Origin: CAYRDK01 sp043819345
Lineage (GTDB): Bacteria; Omnitrophota; Gorgyraeia; Velamenicoccales; Velamenicoccaceae
DNA: 54,771 bases
Reading direction: 5' to 3'
Assembly: GCA_043819345.1 (NCBI GenBank)
Contig: JBDREX010000035.1
Span: 1 to 54,771 of the forward strand
In this document: positions 1 to 8,383 of the stretch, in pieces
Layout: each line of letters starts with the position of its first letter
Numbering within the stretch: position 1 is the stretch's first letter
The notes under the pieces: model-generated
Told to the model about the DNA's origin: nothing
The model's database searches: none
The model's input: the letters and a program-made list of their open reading frames with translations, nothing else
Translations under genes and position numbers: made by a program

Positions 1-740
1 TATGGCGGAAAAACGTCAATAATTCTTTCCACTGTCTGAGGGGCATCCGGCGTATGCAAAGTCGCCAAAACCAAATGGCCCGTTTCCGCAGCTGTCAAAG
101 CTGTTGAGATTGTTTCCAAGTCTCTCATCTCACCGACAAAAATAACATCTGGATCCTGTCTTAAAGCATGCCTGAGCGCTTCAGCAAAAGACTTTGTATC
201 AGAGAAAACCTCTCTCTGTTTGATGATACTGTTTTTATTTAAATGAATAAACTCTATCGGATCCTCAATAGAGATAATCATTTCATTTCTCTCGGCATTT
301 ATCAAATCAATCATAGCCGCCATAGTTGTTGTTTTACCAACACCTGTCGGCCCTGTAACAAGAACTAAGCCATTTGGCTTTCTGGCCAATTCACCAACAA
401 TCAGAGGCAAATTCAAACTTTCTAATTTTGGAATCTGCAACGGTATTCTTCTAAAAGCCGCCTCAACAGAACCTCTCTGAATATGGACATTAACTCTGAA
501 TCTATCCATGCCAACCATCGCCACAGACAAATCAAGCTCCCATTTTTCTTCAAAAACCTCTTTTTGCTCATTTGTCAGAATAGAATAAATCAGGCTTTTG
601 GCATCATCCCTGGAAAGCTTAGGTAAATCAGTAACCAAAAGACGGCCATCAATCCTCAAAATCGGAGGTGTATTCTCAGTCAAATGAAGATCTGATGCTT
701 TCTTTTCAATTGCTAACAGCAATAAATCTTTTAGGTCCAT
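1..740 (-). CDS. pilT: PilT-type twitching motility ATPase (partial, C-terminus off window)
   Basis: Hexameric ATPase that powers type IV pilus retraction at the inner membrane. The reading frame opens at ATG 740, just after a G-rich Shine-Dalgarno, and runs off the left edge, giving about 246 residues against a usual 350-370. Visible are an N-terminal PAS-like part (1-100), Walker A GPTGVGKTT (130-138), an Asp box (IEDPIEF), Walker B with the VGEMRD motif, and a His box (GHLVLATLHT), all typical of PilT/PilU. It lies 67 nt downstream of leuC, an unusual neighbour. The retraction motif AIRNLIR would lie beyond the edge, so PilT versus PilU or PilB-like cannot be settled, but the short N-terminus excludes PilB. 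Confidence 0.9.
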   Translation of the reverse strand, partial: MDLKDLLLLAIEKKASDLHLTENTPPILRIDGRLLVTDLPKLSRDDAKSLIYSILTNEQKEVFEEKWELDLSVAMVGMDRFRVNVHIQRGSVEAAFRRIPLQIPKLESLNLPLIVGELARKPNGLVLVTGPTGVGKTTTMAAMIDLINAERNEMIISIEDPIEFIHLNKNSIIKQREVFSDTKSFAEALRHALRQDPDVIFVGEMRDLETISTALTAAETGHLVLATLHTPDAPQTVERIIDVFPP

Positions 741-807
741 TATTCCCCCGCTTTTAGAAACCTGTGAGAAAAACCACTTATGCCTTAAAACCTGTTAAGG
801 TTATATT

Positions 808-2073
808 CTACAAGTATTTCCTTGGATCCGCAATCTTTCCTTCAAGCGCACTTACCGTAACAGTTGCAGGTGAAGCTAAATATATAGAAGCATCCGGATT
901 ACCCATACGCCCCTTAAAATTTCTGTTGGCGGTTGAAACAACGACTTCTCCTTTAGATGGAACACCATTATGCGTGCCTACACAAGGGCCGCAGCCCGGC
1001 GTCACAACACACGCACCCGCTTGAACAAAAATACTAATATACCCTTTTTCAATAGCTTCCAAATAAATTTCTCTTGAAGCCGGCGCCACGATAAACCTGA
1101 CATCTTTATGAATTTTCTTTCCTTTTAGAATCCCAGCCGCAATTCCTAAATCTTCCAAGCGGCCATTCGTACACGTCCCCAAACATGCTTCATCAATATG
1201 GAGCCCGGCTAATTCATCAACAGTAGCTTTATTATCAACCGTATGCGGTTTAGCCAACTGTGGCACAAAAGTGGCGGCGTCATACTTTAAAATCTTCACA
1301 TACACAGCATCTGGATCCGCTTTATAAAAAACAGGTTTTCTCTGCGTGGGCCTGCCTTTTATCCATTTTTCTGTTACCTTATCGGCAGGAATAATACAAA
1401 ACTTAGCGCCCATTTCAACGCCCATGTTAGATATAGTAAACCTTGCATCCATACTTAGCGCGTCTATTGTATCTCCATAAAATTCAACAGAATTATAAGT
1501 CGCTCCATCAGCACCTAAATCACCAATTACTTTTAAAACAATGTCCTTAGAATACACACCTTTTGGCAGCTTTCCATTAATAATAATCTTAATAGAATCC
1601 GGAACCTTAAACCAGCTTTTTCCAGCGGCCAAAGCAATAGCTAAATCAGTAGACCCAACTCCGGTTGATAACGCACCCAAAGCTCCATATGTACAAGTGT
1701 GCGAATCCGCCCCCAATACAAGGTCTCCCGGTAAAACATGCCCTCCTTCAGGAATAACCTGGTGGCAAACTCCACAGCCAACATCATAAAGCAATAAATC
1801 CTTTTCTTTCGCGTAATCTCTTAGCTTTTTATGCACCGCCGAAACACCCATGCTCGGAGAAGGCGCGCTATGATCTAAAACAATAGCAAATCTATCACGA
1901 TGAACGACATCCTTGATGTCCATTTTCTGCAGGCGGTCCACAATAATACCACTCGTACCATCCTGCCCGAAACAAAAATCAATAGGACAAACAGCAAAAT
2001 CGCCGGCTTTTAAATCTCGCCCTGCATGTGCGCTTAATATTTTTTCAGCAATTGTTTTTCCCATAATATGCAT
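808..2073 (-). CDS. leuC: 3-isopropylmalate dehydratase large subunit (LeuC/homoaconitase family)
   Basis: Aconitase-superfamily large subunit that isomerises 2- to 3-isopropylmalate in leucine synthesis, using a [4Fe-4S] cluster. The 421-residue length fits the shorter archaeal/LeuC2-type subunit. Probable cluster ligands are C301 (in GTCTNGR), C361 and C364 (PGCGPC). The GADSHT signature is near residue 121. The start is ambiguous: ATG 2073 lies 4 nt after AAAGG and a second ATG at 2064 lies 13 nt after it. The upstream aminotransferase stop is 7 nt away, so the two are co-transcribed. No leuD small subunit lies next to it; downstream is pilT. A homoaconitase or related dehydratase role cannot be excluded. 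Confidence 0.85.
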   Translation of the reverse strand: MHIMGKTIAEKILSAHAGRDLKAGDFAVCPIDFCFGQDGTSGIIVDRLQKMDIKDVVHRDRFAIVLDHSAPSPSMGVSAVHKKLRDYAKEKDLLLYDVGCGVCHQVIPEGGHVLPGDLVLGADSHTCTYGALGALSTGVGSTDLAIALAAGKSWFKVPDSIKIIINGKLPKGVYSKDIVLKVIGDLGADGATYNSVEFYGDTIDALSMDARFTISNMGVEMGAKFCIIPADKVTEKWIKGRPTQRKPVFYKADPDAVYVKILKYDAATFVPQLAKPHTVDNKATVDELAGLHIDEACLGTCTNGRLEDLGIAAGILKGKKIHKDVRFIVAPASREIYLEAIEKGYISIFVQAGACVVTPGCGPCVGTHNGVPSKGEVVVSTANRNFKGRMGNPDASIYLASPATVTVSALEGKIADPRKYL

Positions 2074-2080
2074 TTAACCT

Positions 2081-3250
2081 TTAAACAAGCTTTTTAACCC
2101 AGTTTTCAATCCGATCAAAACCTTTTTTAATTTTTTCCATGCTCGTCGCAAAACTCAACCTAATATAATTATCACAACCAAATGGCTCCCCAGGAATAAG
2201 CGCCACATGCTCTTCTTCCAAAAGCCTGTTAGCAAAAGTAAAAGAATCCATACCGGTACGTGATATATCGCAAAATATATAAAAGGCACCCTCGGGTTTT
2301 TTATAACCAACTATTCCACCCATGCCATCCAACCTTGAAACAATATAATCTCTTCTTTCTTGAAATTTTTTCTTTATATCCTCAAAAAAATCGTCCCCTA
2401 ACGCAAAAGCCGCTAAAGCTGCTTTTTGTGATATAGAACACGGATTGGATGTTGAATGATCCTGCAGCCTTGAAATAGCCTGGACAATTTCAGGCTCAGC
2501 CGCTAAATAGCCCACTCTCCACCCCGTCATAGAATACGACTTCGAGAGCCCATTAACTGTCAAAATCATTTTTTTTACATCCCGGGAAAAAGAAGCCATT
2601 GAAACATGTTTTAAATCATCAAAGATAATCTTCTCATAGATTTCATCACTAATACAATAAATGTTGTTCTCCACACAAAAAGCAGCGATGTCTCGCAATT
2701 CCTTTTCGCTATAAACAACACCACATGGATTAGAAGGGCTGTTAATAATGAGAACTTTTGTTTTTTTTGTTAAAGCATTTTTTAAAATTTGAGGGTTAAT
2801 TTTGAAATCTTCGCTCAATGAGGTCTGTAAAAAAACCGGCTTACCCAAAGCGAGTTTCACCATTTCAGGATAACTCACCCAAAAAGGGACAGGGATAAGG
2901 ACCTCATCTCCCTCATCAACTAAAACCTGTAGCGCATTATACAAAGAATGCTTTGCCCCACATGAAACAACTATGGAAGAAGCATCATATTCCAATTGAT
3001 TATCATTTTTTAATTTTTTTGAAATGGCTTCTTTGAGTTCGGGAATTCCCGCGGTAGGAGTATATTTTGTAAATCCGGATTGAATCGCTTTTATTGCTGC
3101 ATTCTTTATCGCTTCGGGCGTATCAAAATCAGGCTCACCAGCCCCAAAAGCAATGACGTCTTTTCCTTCTTTTATCATGCTTTTTGCTTTTGCGGTAATC
3201 TGAAGCGTAGCTGATGGATTTACTTCTTGAATTCTTTTTGAAAGCGGCAT
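2081..3250 (-). CDS. aspC: Aspartate aminotransferase, class I PLP-dependent
   Basis: PLP enzyme that interconverts aspartate/2-oxoglutarate and oxaloacetate/glutamate. It has 389 residues, normal for the 1-gamma (AspB/thermophile) subfamily. Visible are FGAGEPDFDTP near residue 35, NSPSNPCG (170-177) where the Asn contacts PLP, DEIYE (202-206), the Schiff-base lysine K237 in LSKSYSMTGWRVGY, and the substrate carboxylate Arg near the C-terminus (IRLSF). No clear Shine-Dalgarno precedes ATG 3250. It follows rplQ after 171 nt and sits immediately before leuC. Other class I aminotransferase specificities are possible. Confidence 0.85.
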   Translation of the reverse strand: MPLSKRIQEVNPSATLQITAKAKSMIKEGKDVIAFGAGEPDFDTPEAIKNAAIKAIQSGFTKYTPTAGIPELKEAISKKLKNDNQLEYDASSIVVSCGAKHSLYNALQVLVDEGDEVLIPVPFWVSYPEMVKLALGKPVFLQTSLSEDFKINPQILKNALTKKTKVLIINSPSNPCGVVYSEKELRDIAAFCVENNIYCISDEIYEKIIFDDLKHVSMASFSRDVKKMILTVNGLSKSYSMTGWRVGYLAAEPEIVQAISRLQDHSTSNPCSISQKAALAAFALGDDFFEDIKKKFQERRDYIVSRLDGMGGIVGYKKPEGAFYIFCDISRTGMDSFTFANRLLEEEHVALIPGEPFGCDNYIRLSFATSMEKIKKGFDRIENWVKKLV

Positions 3251-3421
3251 GCTATTAAAATTTTGTATGGAATTCTACCAAGCTCGCCCATAGACGAGCA
3301 AGCTATCCAGTAAGATAACATCTAAGATTAAAAAAGTACGTAGAACATCTCAGCTCTCCGCTCATATTAACAATCAATAAAAGCTTCAAACGTCCACTTA
3401 CTTCCCTGCAAAAAGAAATTC

Positions 3422-3997
3422 TTATCCTATGGAATCTCTTTCCTGTTTAAACAGCTTCCCTAAACCGCCGGACTTTTTAGTTGAAGGCTTTTTCGAATCT
3501 TTCTTACGCTTTGCCTTCGCAGGAGGAGCAGAATGTGCTACCCTGCCTTTTGCCGTCCTAATTGCCGCTTCTGAAGCTTTTTTTACACGCTCATCATCCT
3601 TTGATGCCTTCTCAGCAACAGCAGGCGCTTTAGGCTCTTTCTTTAAAGAAAGCTCTAAAACAACCATTTCTGCATTGTCGCCTCTTCGCCTCTTATAAGG
3701 AATAATCCGCGTATAACCACCGGTCTTGCCGGCAAAAACAGGAGCAATATCTGTAAATAGTTTCTTAACCAAAGCATGATCGCTTAAAATTGAAAATGCC
3801 CTTCTGCGAGCTGCTAACGAATCTATCTGCTTGCCCAATGTAATCAATTTTTCAACCAAACGCCTGCTGATTTTAGCTTTTAATTTGGTCGTAACAATCT
3901 TTTGATTAATAAGCACAGCACGTGCCAACGAAATAATTGTCGCCTTATAATATGAACTAAACCTTGAAAGGTTCTGTGTATTTTGTTTATGTCTCAT
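3422..3997 (-). CDS. rplQ: Ribosomal protein L17 with long basic C-terminal tail
   Basis: Large-subunit protein near the exit tunnel. Residues 1-118 match L17 (MRHKQNTQNLSR start, RAFSILSDHALVKKLF, GGYTRIIPYKRRRGD). The usual length is about 115-130 residues, but this protein has 191. The extra 70 residues are Ala/Lys/Ser-rich and low in complexity (for example KAKRKKDSKKPSTKKSGG) and end in GGLGKLFKQERDSIG. The gene is the last of the alpha cluster and starts 1 nt after the rpoA stop. The tail is probably disordered and rRNA-binding, which is an inference. Confidence 0.95.
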   Translation of the reverse strand: MRHKQNTQNLSRFSSYYKATIISLARAVLINQKIVTTKLKAKISRRLVEKLITLGKQIDSLAARRRAFSILSDHALVKKLFTDIAPVFAGKTGGYTRIIPYKRRRGDNAEMVVLELSLKKEPKAPAVAEKASKDDERVKKASEAAIRTAKGRVAHSAPPAKAKRKKDSKKPSTKKSGGLGKLFKQERDSIG

Positions 3998-3998
3998 C

Positions 3999-4991
3999 TT
4001 ATTTTTCTTTCTTTAATTTTTTTTCATCCATTGGCATCCCTAGAGTTAATCCCATACCGACAATAAGCTCTTTGACCTCCGTCAATGACTTCTTGCCGAA
4101 ATTACGTAATCCCAAAAGCTCGCTTTCAGACCTTCTAACCAAATCAGCGATCATCTTAATATTCGTTTCTCTAAGACAATTAGAACTACGCACAGACAGC
4201 TCAAGTTCAGAAATAGGCAGTCTGAGTTTCTCATACATATTCGCTTCTTCCGGCGACATGGCCTCATCTTCATCCATTTCCTCCGGAAGCTGGCCCAGAT
4301 TCATAAAAACATCCAAATGTCCGCGCAAAATATTTGCGGCATAAAGCATGGCCTCTTTTGGGTCTATGCTGCCATTTGTTGACACTTCAATAATCAGACG
4401 GTCATAATCTGTCTTCTGGCCAACACGCGTATTTTCAACACGGTATGAAACTTTGCTAACCGGCGTAAAAATAGAATCCACAGCCACCATGCCGATAGTT
4501 TGTTCATCTTTCTTATTAATCTCAGCTGGCACATAGCCACGGCCCCGGCCTACTTCCATCTCCACATGAAACTTAACATCCTTTGTCAATGTGGCAATAT
4601 GAATATCAGGATTTAAAACTTCAACTGTTCCATCAGTAATAACATCCTTACCTGTCACATCTCCCACTTTATCTTTCTTTATATATATCGTCTTTACAGC
4701 ACGTGAATGCGAACGTAAGACAAGATTCTTTATGTTCAGAATAATGTCTGTCACATCTTCTAAAACACCCTCGACACTGCTAAATTCATGTAAAACATTA
4801 TCTATCTTAACCGCGGTTACAGCGCTACCTTCAATAGAAGACAAAAGCACTCGCCTTAATGAATTACCTAACGTAACACCAAAGCCGCGCTCAAATGGCT
4901 CTGCTATAAATCTGCCATATGTCGAAGTATGAGTCGCCTCATCTATTTCCAAAAATTTCGGCAGCTGAAAATCTTTCCATTTAATACCCAT
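3999..4991 (-). CDS. rpoA: RNA polymerase alpha subunit
   Basis: Alpha subunit, the dimer scaffold for beta/beta-prime assembly. It has 330 residues, the normal length. The N-terminal domain (about 1-235) includes GFGVTLGNSLRRVLLSS. An acidic linker (EEMDEDEAMSPEE) leads to the C-terminal domain (about 255-320), with the UP-element-binding surface in LSVRSSNCLRE (R268, N271). A strong Shine-Dalgarno (AGGAGG) lies upstream of ATG 4991. Gene order rpsM-rpsK-rpsD-rpoA-rplQ is the classical alpha operon. Confidence 0.98.
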   Translation of the reverse strand: MGIKWKDFQLPKFLEIDEATHTSTYGRFIAEPFERGFGVTLGNSLRRVLLSSIEGSAVTAVKIDNVLHEFSSVEGVLEDVTDIILNIKNLVLRSHSRAVKTIYIKKDKVGDVTGKDVITDGTVEVLNPDIHIATLTKDVKFHVEMEVGRGRGYVPAEINKKDEQTIGMVAVDSIFTPVSKVSYRVENTRVGQKTDYDRLIIEVSTNGSIDPKEAMLYAANILRGHLDVFMNLGQLPEEMDEDEAMSPEEANMYEKLRLPISELELSVRSSNCLRETNIKMIADLVRRSESELLGLRNFGKKSLTEVKELIVGMGLTLGMPMDEKKLKKEK

Positions 4992-5029
4992 CTTTTATCC
5001 TCCTAATAAAATAACTACCCAAGAATAAA

Positions 5030-5659
5030 CTACTTTGAGTACAACTCGACGATTAACTGCTCCTGAATAGGCATTGTGACATCTTCTCTTTCAGGAAGCC
5101 TCAAAACAGTTCCTTTTAAATTCTCGAAATCTGATTCCAGCCAAGCAGCAACACCGCGATCCTTGCTCGTCTCAATATTTGCCTTAATCGCCTTTCTAAC
5201 ACCATCCCTGCTTCTGACCTCAATCACATCATTCGCCTTTACAGAATATGAAGGGATGTTGACTCTTTTTCCATTTACATAAACAGCATTGTGACGAACA
5301 ATCTGTCGCGCCTGTGTATGTGAAACGGCAAAACAAAGCCTGAATATAACATTATCTAATCTTCTCTCTAATATCTGAAGGAGCACTTTACCTGTTACAC
5401 CCTTGGTCTTGGCAGCCATATGAAAATATCTTCTAAACTGGCGTTCAAGTATACCATAAATCCTTTTTACTTTTTGCTTCTCTCTTAACTGCAGCCCATA
5501 GTTAGACAACTTCGTACCGCGTCCCTGACCATGCTGCCCGGGCGCAAAAGCCCTGCGTGCCAAACCACATTTTTCTGTATGACATCTTGAACCCTTGAGA
5601 AACAATTTCAACATTTCTCTACGGCACAACCTACAACTTGGACCTGTATACTTCGCCAT
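5030..5659 (-). CDS. rpsD: Ribosomal protein S4, zinc-binding form
   Basis: 16S rRNA 5-prime-domain assembly protein and, in other bacteria, the autogenous repressor of the alpha operon. It has 209 residues. The N-terminus carries the C+ zinc tetrad C9, C12, C26 and C31. The S4 RNA-binding domain (RRLDNVIFRLCFA through VNGKRVNIPSY) spans about 97-160. It starts 8 nt downstream of the rpsK stop. Confidence 0.98.
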   Translation of the reverse strand: MAKYTGPSCRLCRREMLKLFLKGSRCHTEKCGLARRAFAPGQHGQGRGTKLSNYGLQLREKQKVKRIYGILERQFRRYFHMAAKTKGVTGKVLLQILERRLDNVIFRLCFAVSHTQARQIVRHNAVYVNGKRVNIPSYSVKANDVIEVRSRDGVRKAIKANIETSKDRGVAAWLESDFENLKGTVLRLPEREDVTMPIQEQLIVELYSK

Positions 5660-5667
5660 TGAACCTC

Positions 5668-6054
5668 CTAAACTCTTCTTCTTTTTGGTGCTCGGCAGCC
5701 ATTGTGAGGCACGGGAGTCACATCTTTTATCATTCTTATCATCAAACCTGCGGCTGCAATAGCTCTGATAGCAGATTCTCTGCCAGATCCAGGGCCATTT
5801 ACAAAAACATCTACTTCAGCCAAACCACAATCCTTTGCCTTCTTGGCCGCATCACCTGCTGCCACCTGAGCCGCAAAAGGAGTAGATTTTTTAGACCCCT
5901 TAAAACCAACAACCCCAGGAGTAGACCACGATATAACATTGCCATCTTTATCAGCAATAGTCACAATCGTATTATTAAAACTCGCCTGTATGTGAGCAAC
6001 ACCGCTTGTCGATGCCAAAACCTTCTTGCTCTTTCTTTTTCCCTTACGAGCCAT
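5668..6054 (-). CDS. rpsK: Ribosomal protein S11
   Basis: Small-subunit platform protein that contacts the E-site/Shine-Dalgarno helix. It has 128 residues, the normal length. The signature NGPGSGRESAIRAIAAAG and the C-terminal PVPHNGCRAPKRRRV are intact. A basic N-terminus (ARKGKRKSKK) is typical. It lies between rpsM and rpsD in the alpha cluster. Confidence 0.98.
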   Translation of the reverse strand: MARKGKRKSKKVLASTSGVAHIQASFNNTIVTIADKDGNVISWSTPGVVGFKGSKKSTPFAAQVAAGDAAKKAKDCGLAEVDVFVNGPGSGRESAIRAIAAAGLMIRMIKDVTPVPHNGCRAPKRRRV

Positions 6055-6128
6055 ACTTCATCTCCTTAATATTGCCTTAATTAGGTTTATTCTTAACAAG
6101 GCCCTTCACCTAAGGCCTGCTTTTAAAA

Positions 6129-6509
6129 CTACTTCGCCGCTGGCGCCCTCATAATATTCGAATTCTTACGCGGCCCTTTTCTTGTCCTAGCATTCGTTTT
6201 TGTGCGCTGTCCTCGCACAGGTAATGATTTTTTATGACGATACCCTCTATAAGAACCAATATCCATCAGTCTCTTAATATTCTGAGATAGCTCTCTTCTT
6301 AAATCACCTTCAACTGTAAAACCCTTTTGAATAACAGCTGTTATCCTTGAAATCTCATCTTCATTTAAATCTTTTGCTCTTTTAGACGCTTCAATACCGG
6401 CTTCTTTTAAAATACGAGCTGAAATCACCGGGCCAACTCCATAAAGATAGCGCAAGGAAACATCAATTCTTTTTTCTTTTGGAATATCTACACCTATAAT
6501 TCTTGGCAT
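6129..6509 (-). CDS. rpsM: Ribosomal protein S13
   Basis: Head protein of the 30S subunit that contacts P-site tRNA and forms bridges to L5. It has 126 residues. It shows IGVDIPKEKRIDVSLRYLYGVG at the N-terminus (helix-two-turn-helix) and the tRNA-contacting RGQRTKTNARTRKG tail. It has a good Shine-Dalgarno (AGGAG) upstream of ATG 6509. A 106-nt gap separates it from rpmJ. Confidence 0.98.
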   Translation of the reverse strand: MPRIIGVDIPKEKRIDVSLRYLYGVGPVISARILKEAGIEASKRAKDLNEDEISRITAVIQKGFTVEGDLRRELSQNIKRLMDIGSYRGYRHKKSLPVRGQRTKTNARTRKGPRKNSNIMRAPAAK

Positions 6510-6615
6510 ATCTTTTTTTCTCCTATCCTATATTTTAAGTCTTTAACTCTATAACGCTTTATACTCAATGCAATTTAAACAAGACAGTGGCTTCCTACTA
6601 ATAAAACAAAAACCA

Positions 6616-6729
6616 TTACCCCTGTTTCTGTTTGTGTTTTGGATTTGTACAAATGACCCGTAACACCCTATTTCTCTTAATAATCTTGCAGTTATTACAC
6701 AATTTTCTAATGGACGATTTAACCTTCAC
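6616..6729 (-). CDS. rpmJ: Ribosomal protein L36, zinc-binding, GTG start
   Basis: A 37-residue protein found by reading the infA/rpsM gap. It begins with GTG at 6729, which reads as MKVKSSIRKLC. AAGGAG sits 7 nt upstream and supports this start. Zinc ligands C11, C14, C27 and H32 are all present, so this is the C+ form. The C-terminus KHKQKQG is canonical. Position infA-rpmJ-rpsM is the conserved bacterial order. Confidence 0.95.
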   Translation of the reverse strand: MKVKSSIRKLCNNCKIIKRNRVLRVICTNPKHKQKQG

Positions 6730-6753
6730 TTTACAACTCCTTAATTTTATCTA

Positions 6754-6972
6754 TCACTTACATCTATAGGTGATTCTACCTCGTGTTAAATCATAGGGAG
6801 ATAGCTCCATCTTAACTTTATCCCCCGGTAAAATCCGAATAAAGTGCATACGAATTTTTCCCGATACATGAGCCAAAATCACATGGCCATCTTCCAGTTC
6901 CACACGAAACATGGCATTTGGCAGAGACTCAGTAACAACACCTTCAACTTCTATCGCATCTTCTTTAGCCAT
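6754..6972 (-). CDS. infA: Translation initiation factor IF-1
   Basis: S1/OB-fold factor that occupies the ribosomal A site during initiation. It has 72 residues, exactly the family length. MAKEDAIEVEGVV, AHVSGKIRMHFIRILPGDKV and ELSPYDLTRGRITYR are diagnostic. The gene begins 5 nt after the map stop codon, in the usual map-infA-rpmJ order. Confidence 0.98.
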   Translation of the reverse strand: MAKEDAIEVEGVVTESLPNAMFRVELEDGHVILAHVSGKIRMHFIRILPGDKVKMELSPYDLTRGRITYRCK

Positions 6973-6977
6973 ATATC

Positions 6978-7721
6978 CTATCGTGTTAATATTTGCGCCT
7001 TACTATCCCACATGGCGATAGTATGCTCAAAATGTGCGGATGGCTTTCTATCGCTCGTCACCGCTGTCCAACCATCTTCAAGGACATCAACGCGCCATCC
7101 TCCAGCATTAATCATAGGCTCAATACAAATCACCATTCCATTTTCAACGATTGTCTTATTGCTCGCTGTTTTAAAATTCGGAATCTGCGGCTCTTCGTGC
7201 AGCTGCCTACCAATACCATGCCCAACAAAATCCCTGACAACAGAAAAACCATGAGATTCCACATACTTCTGCAACGCTTCACAGGCTTCAGAAAGAAAAT
7301 GTTGAGGCTTCAAAAACTTTATTGCTTCATCAAGCGAGGCTTCAACAACATCAATCAGTTTTTGCTTTTCGGCATCAATCTTTCCGACAGGAAAAGTCTT
7401 TGCCATATCCACAAAGAAACCATCTTTTTCTATGCCTAAATCAAGCCCGATGATATCGCCTTCAACAAGCTTCCTCTTTCCAGGAATTCCATGCACCACT
7501 TCTTCATTTACCGAAGCGCATACACAAGCTGGATATCCACGATAACCCTTAAAAGCCGCTGCAACTCCAAATTCAGCTATCGCTTTTTCTGCAGCTTTAT
7601 CCAAATCCTTCGTAGAAATACCCGGCTCTACCATCTTTGCGAGCCTATCCATAATCTGAGCCAGGATATGTCCCGCATCCCTCATTAGCACAAGCTCTTG
7701 AGTGGTTTTAAGCGAAATCAT
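6978..7721 (-). CDS. map: Methionine aminopeptidase type I
   Basis: Dimetal enzyme that removes N-terminal Met from nascent proteins. It has 247 residues, the normal length for type Ia. Metal ligands are visible in GLDLGIEKDGFFVDMAKTF (two Asp), VGHGIGRQLHEEP (His), ICIEPMIN (Glu) and FEHTIAMW (Glu). There is no N-terminal zinc finger. It lies between adk and infA in the spc cluster. Confidence 0.97.
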   Translation of the reverse strand: MISLKTTQELVLMRDAGHILAQIMDRLAKMVEPGISTKDLDKAAEKAIAEFGVAAAFKGYRGYPACVCASVNEEVVHGIPGKRKLVEGDIIGLDLGIEKDGFFVDMAKTFPVGKIDAEKQKLIDVVEASLDEAIKFLKPQHFLSEACEALQKYVESHGFSVVRDFVGHGIGRQLHEEPQIPNFKTASNKTIVENGMVICIEPMINAGGWRVDVLEDGWTAVTSDRKPSAHFEHTIAMWDSKAQILTR

Positions 7722-7738
7722 CTATTAAAATACCTTTT

Positions 7739-8383
7739 TTAAAGAGCTAAAATAATTTTTGAAATAATATCAAACACTTCTTTTGAATCAAGATCACCGG
7801 AAATATTTTCAAGCTTTGACTGTTCTTTATAGTATCCCAAAACAGGGCTGGCTTCTTTCAAGTAAACATTCAATCTATTTCTGACAGTTTCCTCATTATC
7901 ATCCGGCCTCTGAAATAATTCAACGCGGCATGTATCACACAACATATCCTCTTTTGGCGGCATATTTTTTAAATGATAATTTGTACCGCATTTTGGACAC
8001 ACCCTTCGTCCCGTCAAACGCTGAATAACAACTTCTTCTGTTGTATGCATATAAATAGCTTTATCGATATTTTTCCCTAATATCTCATCTAACGATTCTG
8101 CTTGCGCCTTGGTCCTCGGATAGCCATCCAAAATGTAACCATCCTTTACATCATCCTGTGACATGCGTTTTTTTACCATTTCCGTTACAAGCGAATCAGG
8201 GACAAGCTTGCCTGAATTCATATATTCTTTGGCCTTTTGCCCGAGTTCTGTGTTATTTTTTACTTCCTGCCGCAAAATATCGCCTGTAGAAATATGTGGC
8301 AATGAAAACTTCTCGCTCAGCAATTTTGCCTGTGTCCCTTTTCCAGCTCCAGGAGGGCCAAATAAAATTATTTTTGCGCTCAT
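7739..8383 (-). CDS. adk: Adenylate kinase, zinc-LID form
   Basis: Catalyses ATP + AMP to 2 ADP. It has 214 residues, the long-LID class. The P-loop is GPPGAGKGT (9-17). The NMP-binding region has HISTGDILR, and DGYPRT follows. The LID domain carries a Cys4 zinc site, CPKC then CDTC separated by 16 residues. The start codon overlaps the secY stop as ATGA, so translation is probably coupled. Confidence 0.98.
   Translation of the reverse strand: MSAKIILFGPPGAGKGTQAKLLSEKFSLPHISTGDILRQEVKNNTELGQKAKEYMNSGKLVPDSLVTEMVKKRMSQDDVKDGYILDGYPRTKAQAESLDEILGKNIDKAIYMHTTEEVVIQRLTGRRVCPKCGTNYHLKNMPPKEDMLCDTCRVELFQRPDDNEETVRNRLNVYLKEASPVLGYYKEQSKLENISGDLDSKEVFDIISKIILAL

Noticed and set aside
3251..3421. 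Possible terminator after rplQ (GCTCG...CGAGC hairpin at 3274-3292) or promoter for aspC
   Set aside because: The stem is only 5 bp and no U-tract follows; candidate -35/-10 pairs match poorly. I see nothing firm in this 171-nt gap.
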